Assembly: GCA_037893245.1 (NCBI GenBank)
Contig: JBAIAA010000412.1
Span: forward strand, 744,001-808,000
Length of the DNA stretch: 64,000 bases
Source of the DNA: Crossaster papposus
Taxonomy: Eukaryota; Echinodermata; Asteroidea; Velatida; Solasteridae
Direction of reading: 5' to 3'
Each line of letters opens with the position of its first letter. Position 1 is the first letter of the stretch. Below are positions 44,666 to 56,200 of the stretch, piece after piece. The notes under the pieces are model-generated. The model ran no database searches, was not told where the DNA came from, and saw only the letters and a list, made by a program, of their open reading frames with translations. A program made the position numbers and the translations under genes.

Positions 44666-45035
44666 ACACAATTGATTCAAATTATACACATTGGAGAAAA
44701 TCATACCGTCAATTCATGCAAATATTACTTTATTCCCAATTCGTATACAAATATACTCAGATTATACAAATATAGAATTATATATCAGAATTATACATTT
44801 CTTGATTAAATATTAAAAAAAAAAAAAAAAATATTTTGTGCAATTATATTTTTACTTTTGAATTATTGAATACAAACTGCTTATTTATAAAAAGAACCTT
44901 CAGAGTAGAATAGTTACTTTTTCTTGAAAACACTGATAACAAATTTCAAATTTCAGTTGTGGGATTAAAAAGTAGACAAAGTAGAAATGCTTGAAAGCCT
45001 GAAATAGATCAATTTCATTTCATCTTTGCCTTATT

Positions 45036-48000
45036 TTATTTTAACACCCACTTAAGCTGGAGTGCAGCGCTGAAGATTGTCATCCCAAAGAGACCAAGGA
45101 TTGCAGGGTAGCCGTATACTCCCCGCATACGCTTCTTTGGATCTATAAACAAAAGAAAAACAAGGTAGCTTAAAGATTCTGTTGGTTGGAAAGTTTGCCC
45201 CAAACACAGCAAGGACGCCATGACCCCCTGGGAGCCCTTTGATGGGAGCCCTTTGATGGGAGCCCTTTGATGGGGACCCCTTTGATGGGGACCCCTTTGA
45301 TGGGGACCCCTTTGATGGGGACCCCTTTGATGGGGACCCCTTTGATGGGGACCCCTTTGATGGGGACCCCTTTGATGGGGACCCCTTTGATGGGGACCCC
45401 TTTGATGGGGACCCCTTTGATGGGGACCCCTTTGATGGGGACCCCTTTGATGGGGACCCCTTTGATGGGGACCCCTTTGATGGGGACCCCTTTGATGGGG
45501 ACCCCTTTGATGGGGACCCCTTTGATGGGGACCCCTTTGATGGGGACCCCTTGATGGGGACCCCTTTGATGGGGACCCTTTGATGGGGACCCCTTTGATG
45601 GGGACCCCTTTGATGGGGACCCCTTTGATGGGGACCCCTTTGATGGGGACCCCTTTGATGGGGACCCCTTTGATGGGGACCCCTTTGATGGGGACCCCTT
45701 TGATGGGGACCCCTTTGATGGGGACCCCTTTGATGGGGACCCCTTTGATGGGGACCCCTTTGATGGGGACCCCTTTGATGGGGACCCCTTTGATGGGGAC
45801 CCCTTTGATGGGGACCCCTTTGATGGGGACCCTTTGATGGGGACCCCTTTGATGGGGACCCCTTTGATGGGGACCCCTTTGATGGGAGTCCTTTGATGGG
45901 GACCCCTTTGATGGGGACCCCTTTGATGGGGACCCCTTTGATGGGGACCCCTTTGATGGGGACCCCTTTGATGGGGACCCCTTTGATGGGGACCCCTTTG
46001 ATGGGGACCCCTTTGATGGGGACCCCTTTGATGGGGACCCCTTTGATGGGGACCCCTTTGATGGGGACCCCTTTGATGGGGACCCCTTTGATGGGGACCC
46101 CTTTGATGGGGACCCCTTTGATGGGGACCCCTTTGATGGGGACCCCTTTGATGGGGACCCCTTTGATGGGGACCCCTTTGATGGGGACCCCTTTGATGGG
46201 GACCCCTTTGATGGGGACCCCTTTGATGGGGACCCCTTTGATGGGAGCCCTTTGATGGGAGCCCTTTGATGGGAGCCCTTTGGTGGGAGCCCTTTGGTGG
46301 GAGCCCCTTTGATGGGGACCCCTTTGATGGGGACCCCTTTGATGGGTGTGATCCATCAAAAGTTCAATAACCCTAAACACTGCAAGAAAACAAATTGAAT
46401 TTGAGAAGATACCACTATAACTGACGGACCGTACCTCCGGTGTAATAGCCACTCGCAAAGCTGAGACGACTCATGATCCACACAGCACCACATGCAGAAG
46501 AGGCTCTCTGCAACCAATTTAATAAAAAAATTAACTGTTCTTTCTCATTAACTCCTTGTAGACGAGTTAACAACCTCACTCTGCTCAGCCAAGCATAGCC
46601 GCGAACAATACGCAGGCACGCTGAACAGTTTGTGGCACGCAGAAGTCGGAAACCCTACATTGCGCATGAATAAAAGCATTGTGTTTGGAATGCACTATTT
46701 ATTTGAAATGTGGCTACAGCCGCCAGCCAGCCGGCCACCCACAAGTTGTTAACCTTTGCTTTGCTGGTTAGCATCTAAAATAACGATAACCAAACTACAT
46801 GTACATCACTAGTGAAGTCCCTACCTCATAGCCTCTACACACTATCCCCCACCGCCCCTTTTTGTTTGGGGGGGGGGGGGGGAGAAATTCTTTAACTGGT
46901 TTTTCTTTCTTTCTTTTTTGAGAAAAAGTAACTTTCCACAATCTCTACCAGGGGCCAATTTCATAAAACATGCAAGCACAAAAATTTGCTTAGCGCAAAA
47001 AAAAGTCTTTCTTAGTAAAAACAGATAATCGGCCAAAACTCAACATGCTTTTCATTCAAAGCAACAACAAAAAGCTGAATACAGTCACAACCAATAACCA
47101 TCAACTGAAATGTTGGTTTATAACCCTGTTTTTTCTCCAAGGAAGAATTTTCATGCTAAGCAAATGTTGGTGCTTACACGTTTTATAAAATTGGCCCCAG
47201 TCTACAGGCCTGAAGTTAAATTTAAGTATACATATACATTATGTACTGGTGAATTGAAGAGGGAAAACTTACTGGAAATCGGAGTCCTGACATCGCCAGG
47301 AAAAACAAGAATGGTGGATACGACTCCAGACTGCAGAATAGAACAAAGAAAAGAAAAACAGTGCCGAAACAAAACACAACAATGATATTTTCTGTTGTAG
47401 TCCAACCATAGAGGTATATTAAATTACTAGAGCGCTGGCTCGATGTACAAAGTGATGCGAGCTGGGCGCATCCACGTTTGTGCACAAACCTAAGGAAACC
47501 TCAACATTTTGTACGGCTTTTGTACGGCTATTTGCATATCTGCGTTTGTATTCTATACAGTGCGTTACCGAAACGAATGATTAGCAAATGAGCGCAAATG
47601 CGTGTGCGTTTCCGCGCGCTGCAGATAATTTTGTCTTGACTTTTTTTAAACTTGCATTGCGCGCGTAAGTTGTTTGCGTTCTACTTGCACGCGCGTTGCA
47701 TTTAGAGTACATTTTCAAAATTCAATCCATCTATATTTTTATTATGTTCTACAAGCATGCACATGAATTCAAAATGTCTGCGCGCAGAATAGATTCAAAG
47801 TATTTCTGCGCGTAAGAATGAAGCGTTAGCGCTCTAGTAATTTAATATAGCTCTATTAGTCCAACACAAGTCCTCTCACGTTCCCAAAAGTGGCCCAATC
47901 CAAAATCAAGTTGCAAGCTGTTCAATTGATCTGTCACAAAGGAATTCCTTTGTTACAAATGCATTCGCATAAGATAATGGAACTAGCACCTGAGTGTTGA

Positions 48001-49039
48001 TGGTCTTTTAGTACACATAGCTTATGTGACAGCAGCAGTACTGCATGATAGACAAAATCAATCGGAATCCTCCAGCAGAGCTTCAGGCCTTCTGGCATTT
48101 TTCGTCTTGGGCCTGCAGGACCAAGTCTCCCAAATTCCGACAAAATAAGAGAGATGGGTTGTGATGGATTCGGGAAGGTTAGGGTTTATCTAGACGGAGA
48201 AGAGATGTGGTCTTACGTGTTCTGGTGAGCTCTTTGGACACAGTTGAAAAGCTGATGGGTATCACTATACATTGCAGGATACTGATAAATAAAACAAAAA
48301 TGAACACATGTGTAGGGTAAAAGCAGAGGTATTCCACAAGATAAAGACAATTGGGACTGCTTTGTGTATAAATGAGAGTGCGAGATTGAACCACAATTAC
48401 TTATCACATGATCAGGTACTAACTACGTTTGTTGCCAAGCATCAACCTTAACACAGCCATGGGGTTTTTGCGTGGTATTAACCCTAACCCTCCAGGGTAT
48501 TTTGGCTAGAAACCCTGCCAGACACAACAGAGTGCATACTTTGTCACATTGACTTGTGTGCAGAGTCCAGCAAGGTCAAGCAGTCACCACAGATGGACTG
48601 TGCTGGATCTGGCAGGGTTACGGTTAATTAAGATACTAGATCTGAAATATACCCCCAGCCCTAGGTCGAATATACCCATATACCAGTTACACTCGGTTAA
48701 ACAGATAGGGGGAGAATTCAAAAAAAGAAAGAAAAAACAGCAGTCCCACGTCTAATCCAGAGAGATAGACCTTAACTGAAATTAAACTCAACATTAAAAA
48801 TTCACTCAATTTTCACCCTCATTTTATTTTGACCAGTCGTATCACAAAATCCGCCTGTGCAACTTGTGGTTTTGTTGGAGCGGGTCACATGACATAGGTT
48901 TCCAGCCTACCTCTACGCCATATTTTTTCCTCGCCATACCGACGTTTACACCCAGGTAGTACACCATGACGTAGCTCGCTGAGCCCACAATAATGACGTA
49001 CCCATAATCCTTGGGCAGTGTTGACAGCACGGTAGACAT
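45036..49039 (-). CDS. MGST3: MGST3, microsomal glutathione S-transferase 3 (complete, 5 exons)
   Basis: Exons: 48911-49039, 48217-48281, 47273-47330, 46435-46507 and 45036-45142. They sum to 432 nt, 143 aa plus TAA, against about 152 in human. This is a MAPEG-family integral membrane enzyme of the ER or mitochondrial outer membrane, with glutathione peroxidase/transferase activity on lipid hydroperoxides (family knowledge). Exon 1 starts MSTVLSTLPKDYGYVIIVG and forms the first membrane helix. Exon 2 carries the MAPEG motif FNCVQRAHQNT, which continues as LESYPPFLFFLAMSG. Exon 5 encodes the fourth helix, GVYGYPAILGLFGMTIFSA. The C terminus is shorter than the mammalian one and lacks its cysteine-rich tail. 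An AATAAA overlaps the stop codon (45035-45040); another, at 44729-44734, is the likelier poly(A) signal. Intron 4 is mostly a 15-bp minisatellite. Confidence 0.95.
45230..46350. repeat. 15-bp minisatellite (GATGGGGACCCCTTT)n in MGST3 intron 4
   Basis: About 74 copies, nearly all identical, with rare one-base deletions and GGGAGCCC variants at both edges. As 15 is a multiple of 3, the array stays open in several frames on both strands (KGVPI and GTPLM repeats). The frames run out of the flanking exons' phase, so it is not coding. Confidence 0.95.
46951..47199. mobile_element. MITE family D copy with both ends intact
   Basis: GGGGCCAATTTCATAAAACA to TTTTATAAAATTGGCCCC, 249 bp, in MGST3 intron 3. 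It is the best-preserved member of the family. Confidence 0.8.
47415..47849. mobile_element. MITE with perfect 22-bp inverted ends and GC-alternating interior
   Basis: TATATTAAATTACTAGAGCG... at 47415-47436 is exactly inverted at 47828-47849. The 435-bp element sits in MGST3 intron 2. Its interior is rich in GCGCGC-like runs, unlike the AT-rich surroundings. Confidence 0.8.
48479..48627. mobile_element. Second copy of the TAACCCTAACC-ended MITE
   Basis: Shares CATTGACTTGTGTGCAGAGT and CTGTGCTGGATCTGGCAGGG with the copy at 40393-40550. It is flanked by TTAA-like sequence and lies in MGST3 intron 1. Confidence 0.78.
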
Positions 49040-50293
49040 GATGATCTCAAGTCAAGAATAAACACTGTGCTGTTGGAGAGGAAATAATATGGAGTATATT
49101 AAGTTCAGCTTTTAAATCCTAGTTAACCAGTTTGCGCCTGATGACGTATATAAATTAATAAATGCAATTTTTTTCCCAAATTCAAACCGGATGACGCATA
49201 AACACGCCAAGTTCAAGTTCGAAAATGTCTGTCAGCAGCGAGCAAGATCGGAAATGCGTGGGTGTGCTTCCCAGCACTATCGGCCTGAACCCGCTTCGGA
49301 ACGAGTTTTGGTAAAAATAATCCCGCCCCTCGGCTTGGAGATGTTAAAATAATCCCGGCACGAACTGGTTAAGTGGTAGTCAAACAATTTGAGACTCTCA
49401 TCAATACTGTGTACGTACTGAAAACATGCAACACAAAAAATAGACTAGCACATGAATCAACCAGTCCAACGCGCCTTTTTTGCTTAGTCAGTCAACTGTG
49501 TCACGTCAATAGAACTAAGTCGAACCATGTTGGGCCTATGCACAAGCTTCCAAGGTGCAAAATATTAAAGAAAACTCTAATTTAAAAATTGAATGGAGAC
49601 TTCAAACTTGGCTTGTGCGATTCTGATGACCTCTTATTTAGCCTCATGAAAAATTTAGATAATTTTATAAGCTGAAAAGTGAGTAAAGTAACGCCTGAAC
49701 TTTTTTTTGGGCATGATTTTCAATTTCAGCACTCGGCAGTACCATGGAGGAATAAGAGCAGATAAAGCTCGGCCCTAATGTTCATTTTTCATCAAAGTTC
49801 AACAAAGTAAAACGGACTAGGGCTATGTGTATTACAATAACAACGGATGGTTGTTGTTTCTGTATTAAGTAATTTAAATGCTGGTATAAAATTACCCGCG
49901 TTAATATCAAATTTATAAAGTAAAAAGTTGATGTTCACCGCAATTGCGTGCACGTCTGATCCTCACGCTTGACTTTATTGAGTGATTAGCAAAATCTCCA
50001 AACAAACTGGATACCAGACATTCGTTCAGCTGGTCCATTAGAAAATTAGGGTCCTAGATATTATTTACAATGAATAATTATGTGAATTCCAAAGTTTATA
50101 ATGTAACTAAAGGTATCCCGTTAATAAATAATATTATATAAAATTATTTATTTTAATGACACAGCATATAATCTTTTAAACGTATCTTTGATTGTTTTAT
50201 GGTAGATGCATAAAACATAACCCCTCTTAACATATTGGAATGGTCCAAATGAGGCAGGTGACTGTATGAACTGCAGGTACTGTACAAATAAAA
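49040..50293. other. Divergent intergenic region MGST3 / SON
   Basis: 1.25 kb between start codons, containing one MITE (49123-49372). The remaining 900 bp is AT-rich and repeat-poor and should hold both promoters. No TATA box or other element is clear. Confidence 0.6.
49123..49372 (-). mobile_element. TTAA-MITE family A copy between MGST3 and SON
   Basis: Complete copy, TTAACCAGTTTGCGCC to GGCACGAACTGGTTAA, 84 bp upstream of the MGST3 start codon. It may therefore lie in or near the MGST3 promoter. Confidence 0.85.
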
Positions 50294-53200
50294 ATGGCAG
50301 GCCTGGACGAGGTTCTCCGAAGTTTTGCGCTTCAAAAAATGCAAGAACTAAAAGAAGAACAACGCGATGAGTGAGTAAATATGAAATGACTGCTAAGTAC
50401 ATTTCATTGGGGGAGGGGGGTAGGATTGGGGGAGGGGGGTAGGATTGGGGGAGGGGGGTAGGATTGGGGGAGGGGGGTAGGATTGGGGGAGGGGGGTAGG
50501 ATTGGGGGAGGGGGGTAGGATTGGGGGAGGGGGGTAGGATTGGGGGAGGGGGGTAGGATTGGGGGAGGGGGGTAGGATTGGGGGAGGGGGGTAGGATTGG
50601 GGGAGGGTGGTAGGATTGGGGGAGGGTGGTAGGATTGGGGGAGGGTGGTAGGATTGGGGGAGGGTGGTAGGATTGGGGGAGGGTGGTAGGATTGGGGGAG
50701 GGTGGTAGGATTGGGGGAGGGTGGTAGGATTGGGGGAGGGTGGTAGGATTGGGGGAGGGTGGTAGGATTGGGGGAGGGTGGTAGGATTGGGGGAGGGTGG
50801 TAGGATTGGGGGAGGGTGGTAGGATTGGGGGAGGGTGGTAGGATTGGGGGAGGGTGGTAGGATTGGGGGAGGGTGGTAGGATTGGGGGAGGGTGGTAGGA
50901 TTGGGGGAGGGTGGTAGGATTGGGGGAGGGTGGTAGGATTGGGGGAGGGTGGTAGGATTGGGGGAGGGTGGTAGGATTGGGGGAGGGTGGTAGGATTGGG
51001 GGAGGGTGGTAGGATTGGGGGAGGGTGGTAGGATTGGGGGAGGGTGGTAGGATTGGGGGAGGGTGGTAGGATTGGGGGAGGGTGGTAGGATTGGGGGAGG
51101 GTGGTAGGATTGGGGGAGGGTGGTAGGATTGGGGGAGGGTGGTAGGATTGGGGGAGGGTGGTAGGATTGGGGGAGGGTGGTAGGATTGGGGGAGGGTGGT
51201 AGGATTGGGGGAGGGTGGTAGGATTGGGGGAGGGTGGTAGGATTGGGGGAGGGTGGTAGGATTGGGGGAGGGTGGTAGGATTGGGGGAGGGTGGTAGGAT
51301 TGGGGGAGGGTGGTAGGATTGGGGGAGGGTGGTAGGATTGGGGGAGGGTGGTAGGATTGGGGGAGGGTGGTAGGATTGGGGGAGGGTGGTAGGATTGGGG
51401 GAGGGTGGTAGGATTGGGGGAGGGTAGGATTGGGGGAGGGTAGGATTGGGGGAGGGGGGTGGGGAGGGGGCTGGGTTAATACTCTACACAAATAACAAAT
51501 ACTAGGGGCCTAGAGTCAAGAAAATGTATTTTCTAACAAAATTTGAAATCTTTCTCAATATCAAAACTGTAATTTATCGAACTGTGTGGCAATTGTATAA
51601 TTTTCTCAATAAATGAAATGTACTGCTTGTCTTAATAATAGGGAATCAGATGACACAAAACGTGCCTTGGACGAATGCAATGGAAGGCAGCGGTCGTCAG
51701 ATGGTCAATCAGATGGTCAATCAGATTCTAATGGTAAAGATAAACAAAACTCTGCAACTTACAGCGTTGAAGCAGAAACGGGAAATCACACCAAACAGAA
51801 CATGACAACAAACTTCCTAGAATTGGTCGAAAGTGAAACTAGTGAAAAGATGAGAAAGGAATCCAAGCAAATACAATCGGAACCTTCCAGTAGCAAAGAC
51901 AGCAAGGACAAGAAGATAACTATCAAGCTTCTCACGAAGAAGATTGAGCCAGAGGCAGTAATGCAAAATGATGTATTAAAGGAGAACGCAGCAAAAGCGG
52001 AAATGGAAGATGAAGACAGTAGTTCGGACAGTAGTAGCGATGGTGAAGAGAGGATTGGCAAGCCGTGGAGAAAGGTCTATGAAGAGGGGGAGCTGTCACC
52101 ATCTAGTGAAGGCGACGAGGAAGTTGAAGGAGAGAAGGAAGCCAGAGGTGAACAGGAAGAAGAAGGTGAGGTGGAAGATGTCGCAGAGGAGGATGGAATG
52201 GACTCAGACACGAGCGGAGAAATAAAGGACGAGGATGACAAGAAACCCAAGAAACGCAAGAAGCTCAAGAAACACAAAAAGCACAAACACAGCAAGGACA
52301 AGTTTAAGGAGTCGCCCCCGAACGAGAAAGATAAACACAAAGACAAGAGTAAGAAGGACAAGAAGAAGGACAAGGGGAAGGACATGGAGAAAGACAAGGC
52401 GAGGAAAGAGCACAAAAGCAAAGATAAGGAGAAGGAATCCGACAAAGAGAAAAGCAAGGACAGGAAAAAATCCAAAGATAAAGCAAGCAAGGACGATAAG
52501 ATCGACAAGGAGGAAAACGACTCCGGGAAAGATAAACACAAGGAGAAGAGTGACAAGAAAGAAGCCAAGGAGAAAAAACACAAAAGCAAGCACAAGGACA
52601 AAGGAAGTGACTCGAAGGAGGAGAAAACGAAAGGCAGCAGCAAACGGAAACTCAGGTCTGGATCAAAGTCCCGGTCCCAGTCGCCGTCCGGAGCCAAATC
52701 CACATCTCATCACAAGAAGCGCAAACACTCAAAGTCCCGCTCCCGCTCGCCGAAGAGTCACAAGCACGGCCAGTCAACGAGGTCGAAATCTAGGGAGAGG
52801 GGCTACCATCGGACCACGTCGCCCGACCGATATCACACCAGGCGCTATGGTGCTGGCGCAAGATACAAGAACAGGTCACGCTCAAGATCGCCACACTCCG
52901 ATGGCGAGTTTAAAATCGACAAGGTCAAGCTTCTTGAGATCGCAAAGGCTAACGCGTATGCCAAGATGAAGTCGGGGGAATTCCCGCCGTACATGAAGCT
53001 GACGCCAAAGAGTGTGGTGACCAAAGTGGACCCAAACGGTAAGTTATGATTTAAATAAAATACTTTTCATCCAGTTTACAGTTTAGCTAAGTTGACCTAA
53101 TGATCCTCAGCCTAAAAATCATGCTTCAAATCCGCAAATCAAGTTTTGATTCTTTTTATATTTCAGAGCGGAGAAGTGTAGAAGAGCTGACGGCCGTCTG

Positions 53201-56200
53201 CAAGGAGATCTCAAGCAAGCAGCAGGACTACTCAGACTCTGACGACTCCCCCGTCAATAAACCCGTGGGCTCCGACGATGAGAGTGACGAACCGTTTATC
53301 AGGCACCCCTTCAAAGTCAGAGAGGCTCCACTGGGTCACGTGGGCATCGTAATGAACATCAAAGTAAGAAGTCAATACCCTTATGTATTGATGAAGTTAC
53401 GCACTGTTTACCGCAGTGCATCATGGGGGAAAGTGGGGTTGTGGCTTGCTCGTAAAATAGGTCATTTTCAGTCGCTACACCACGACTTGCGCCACCTGAA
53501 TTGAGTGCGCAAGTTACGCCATAATTTGTTGCGCAAGTTGCGGACTTCCACACAATCAAACTTTAGTCAAATTGTCGCGACCGAAATGTTTCGCAGCAAC
53601 AAAAAATGTGCAACCTACGCAATAAATTGTGGCACAAGGGGCCTTGCGCCATCGCATATAGTTTCCTGAAATTGGCTGCTAGCAAAAATTGGACTTCGGA
53701 ATGCAGGATTTTGACAATTGACAATGTTGTTGTTGTTTTTTCTTTTAGAATGCTGTTCAGAAGCCCATTCAAGACAAGGAGATGCTCCGCCTCACTTTTC
53801 CAGTCTCCAGCGGTTCCCAGCACCGCAAGAAGGAGGACGAGCTGGGTCCCAAGCCTTACGGAGACTGGGTGTCTGTGGAGAAGAAACCCAACATGATGGA
53901 CCCGGCGGCTAAGCCCATCACCAAGATCATACCGACTCTTGGCACCGTGATGCTAACACCTGCGGCGGCGGCAGCGGCGGCGGCAGCAGCAGCAGCAGCA
54001 ACAACAGGTGTCTAGAATTTGTCACTAAAATAAATTAAATAGTTTAGATGGAGCTCTTTAACCAGTTCGCGCCGGGATTATTTTAACATCGCCGAGCCGA
54101 GGGGCGGGATTATTTTTAACGAAACTCGATCCGAAGCGGGTTCAGGCCGATAGTGCCGGGAAGCACACCCATGCATTTCCGGCCTTGCTTGTGGCGTGTT
54201 TATGCATCACCCGTTTTGAATCTGGGGAAAACTTTGCATTTATATTTGTCATCCAGCGCGAACTGGTTAACCCTAACAATTCCCATTCAGTCAAACTTCA
54301 ACACCAGGTTTTGTTGGAAGCTGTTTAGGATGGGTACTAGACCCCTAAATTGATTGTCTTGTACACTGGGATAGGCATACCAGTCCAACAGTTTGTGTGT
54401 ACAGTTTGCCATATTGTGTTAGAATTTTGCAAGGATGGTCAATTACACTAGGGAGTTAGGGTTTAATAAAGATGGATTATACCTTTTGCAACTGTCCCAA
54501 AAGTAACCAACCAAAATACTGTTGAAACGTTTTACTTGTTGTTAAGATATTAATCACTCTGAATTCCCTGTAAAATTATTCCTTCTGGCATGTTGTCATT
54601 TATACAAAAAAAGCGTCGCATGTACATTCCAATTTGATTCATGTTGATTTCTTTTCAGATGTTTCTGGAGTTCCTGCTGCAGCAACCGCGCCTTCAGCAA
54701 CCGTGCTTCCAGTAGCTGATCAGGCTGCAGCTGCTCTAGCAGCAGCAGCAATGCCCCCACCCCCTGTCCCAGCCCCCACCACTGTAGCACCAGCGCCCGA
54801 CGCCCCTACCCCTACCCCGCCCCCACCTCCAGCCCCAGCCCCACTCCCACTCACCTTCGCCGGTCTTATATCCCCGGCCGGAGCACTGCCAACTACCAGC
54901 GCTATCGCCGCAGCGTCTGCCATTCCAGCAGCAGTAGCTGCTGCTGAGTTCGCGTCTGTGGCTGCTGCAGCAGCCGTGTCAAAGGCGATGGCAGCGGTGA
55001 CAACAACGCCGCCCGCACCTATCAGAGTAGCGGCATTGCCTCCGGTTGCACGAAAAGCGGAAGCCAAGAATGACAGAGTGTTTGAAGAAGTTCCTAATCA
55101 GGTAAAGGATAATCATATTAAGTCAAGTCTTTCCCAAGCCAACATGGCTCATCAGGCCGGAAATTTTTTCAATTTTTTACAGTGTTTGACTTGTGTAATG
55201 GTACGTGTGTTTGACCCCTGCCAGAAACATGGTGTTTGTGCCCTTGGGCATGACTACAATTGCCTCTCTCCACCCAGGAGTATAAATTGGTACCGGTGAG
55301 GGTCAAGGTTGATTTGAGCACCGATATTGGCTGCCATGTGGCTTAGGGCCTGATGAGCGGGGTAATAATCGCATAGCGCTAAAGGCGTCATTATCGGCAG
55401 ATAGGTGGGCATTATAAATGCACATTATTATTATCATCAGAGTATTTTTGTTTGCAATATTTCAGAAGGTTGATATTGCGGCCATGGTATCCGCCAGGCT
55501 GAAAGCAGCGAGACGACTTGAACACAACCCTAACGATGTAGAAGCGTTATCAGTCATGCACAAGGCACAGACGCAGGTAAGGTACCACTGTATGATCATC
55601 GCACAAACACAATTGGGATAGGGTATCTGACCAAATAGCGTTGCAACCAATGAGCGAATTCCATATGATAACTCTCCTTTTGTGATTTTGTGACACAGCA
55701 GAATCCATCTCTGTAAATATTCAATGGGAATTAGCTCTCATAGTCGTAGACCGTGGTAGTTTAATTAAACACTGTTGTTGACAGCTAAATCCATCAAAGT
55801 ACACCGAACTTTGTTTTTTCCTGATGCACTGCGCTTTGTCTGGCAGGGTTAGGGTCAAAAGGTTAATTTATCTGCCGTGCATTTTTAATCAGATCCGTAA
55901 CTGGACGATGGGCAAGCAGAAGCCAGGCATGTTTACCGGCGACACAGGACTAAGGACGCTACGTCCCGAGGAGCTGGCCAATACGGATCCCAGAGCTCAA
56001 GCCTGGGCAAAGAAGGTACTTGTAAAAATGGGGCTTGTCTGTCCCTCTGCAGTTTACTTGCTACTCTGAAAAAGAAAAGACAAAATTTAGTAAACTTCTC
56101 AAATTGTATGTCCTCATGCTGTAGTTTTTATGAGATTGGAAAATACTCAAAAAAGTAATATTCTCAATCAAGTTTTTGACGGCTTAAATTCGTAAAAGCG

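Larger units (their letters stand above)
42555..45035. other. Convergent intergenic region DNAJB13 / MGST3
   Basis: It holds the truncated MITE at 42736-42926, a DNAJB13 poly(A) signal at 43581-43586, and a 320-bp repeat at about 43700-44023 (inverted relative to the block nested at 26439-26786). It also has the imperfect repeat at 44500-44665 and an MGST3 poly(A) signal at 44729-44734. The open stretch 44041-44335 has no family resemblance. Confidence 0.7.

Noticed and set aside
45052..46458. 468-codon open frame on the minus strand made of KGVPI/HQRGP/GSPSK repeats
   Set aside because: It is the 15-bp minisatellite read through. It crosses MGST3 exons 4 and 5 in the wrong frame and loses nothing when spliced out as intron 4.
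50148..51491. 447-codon proline-rich open frame on the minus strand
   Set aside because: It is the 19-bp minisatellite read on the C-rich strand, antisense to SON intron 1. Its only non-repeat part overlaps SON exon 1 in antisense.
52077..52703. 208-codon serine/leucine-rich minus-strand frame
   Set aside because: It is antisense to the lysine-rich SON exon 2 (AAG repeats read as CTT). No splice context or homology.
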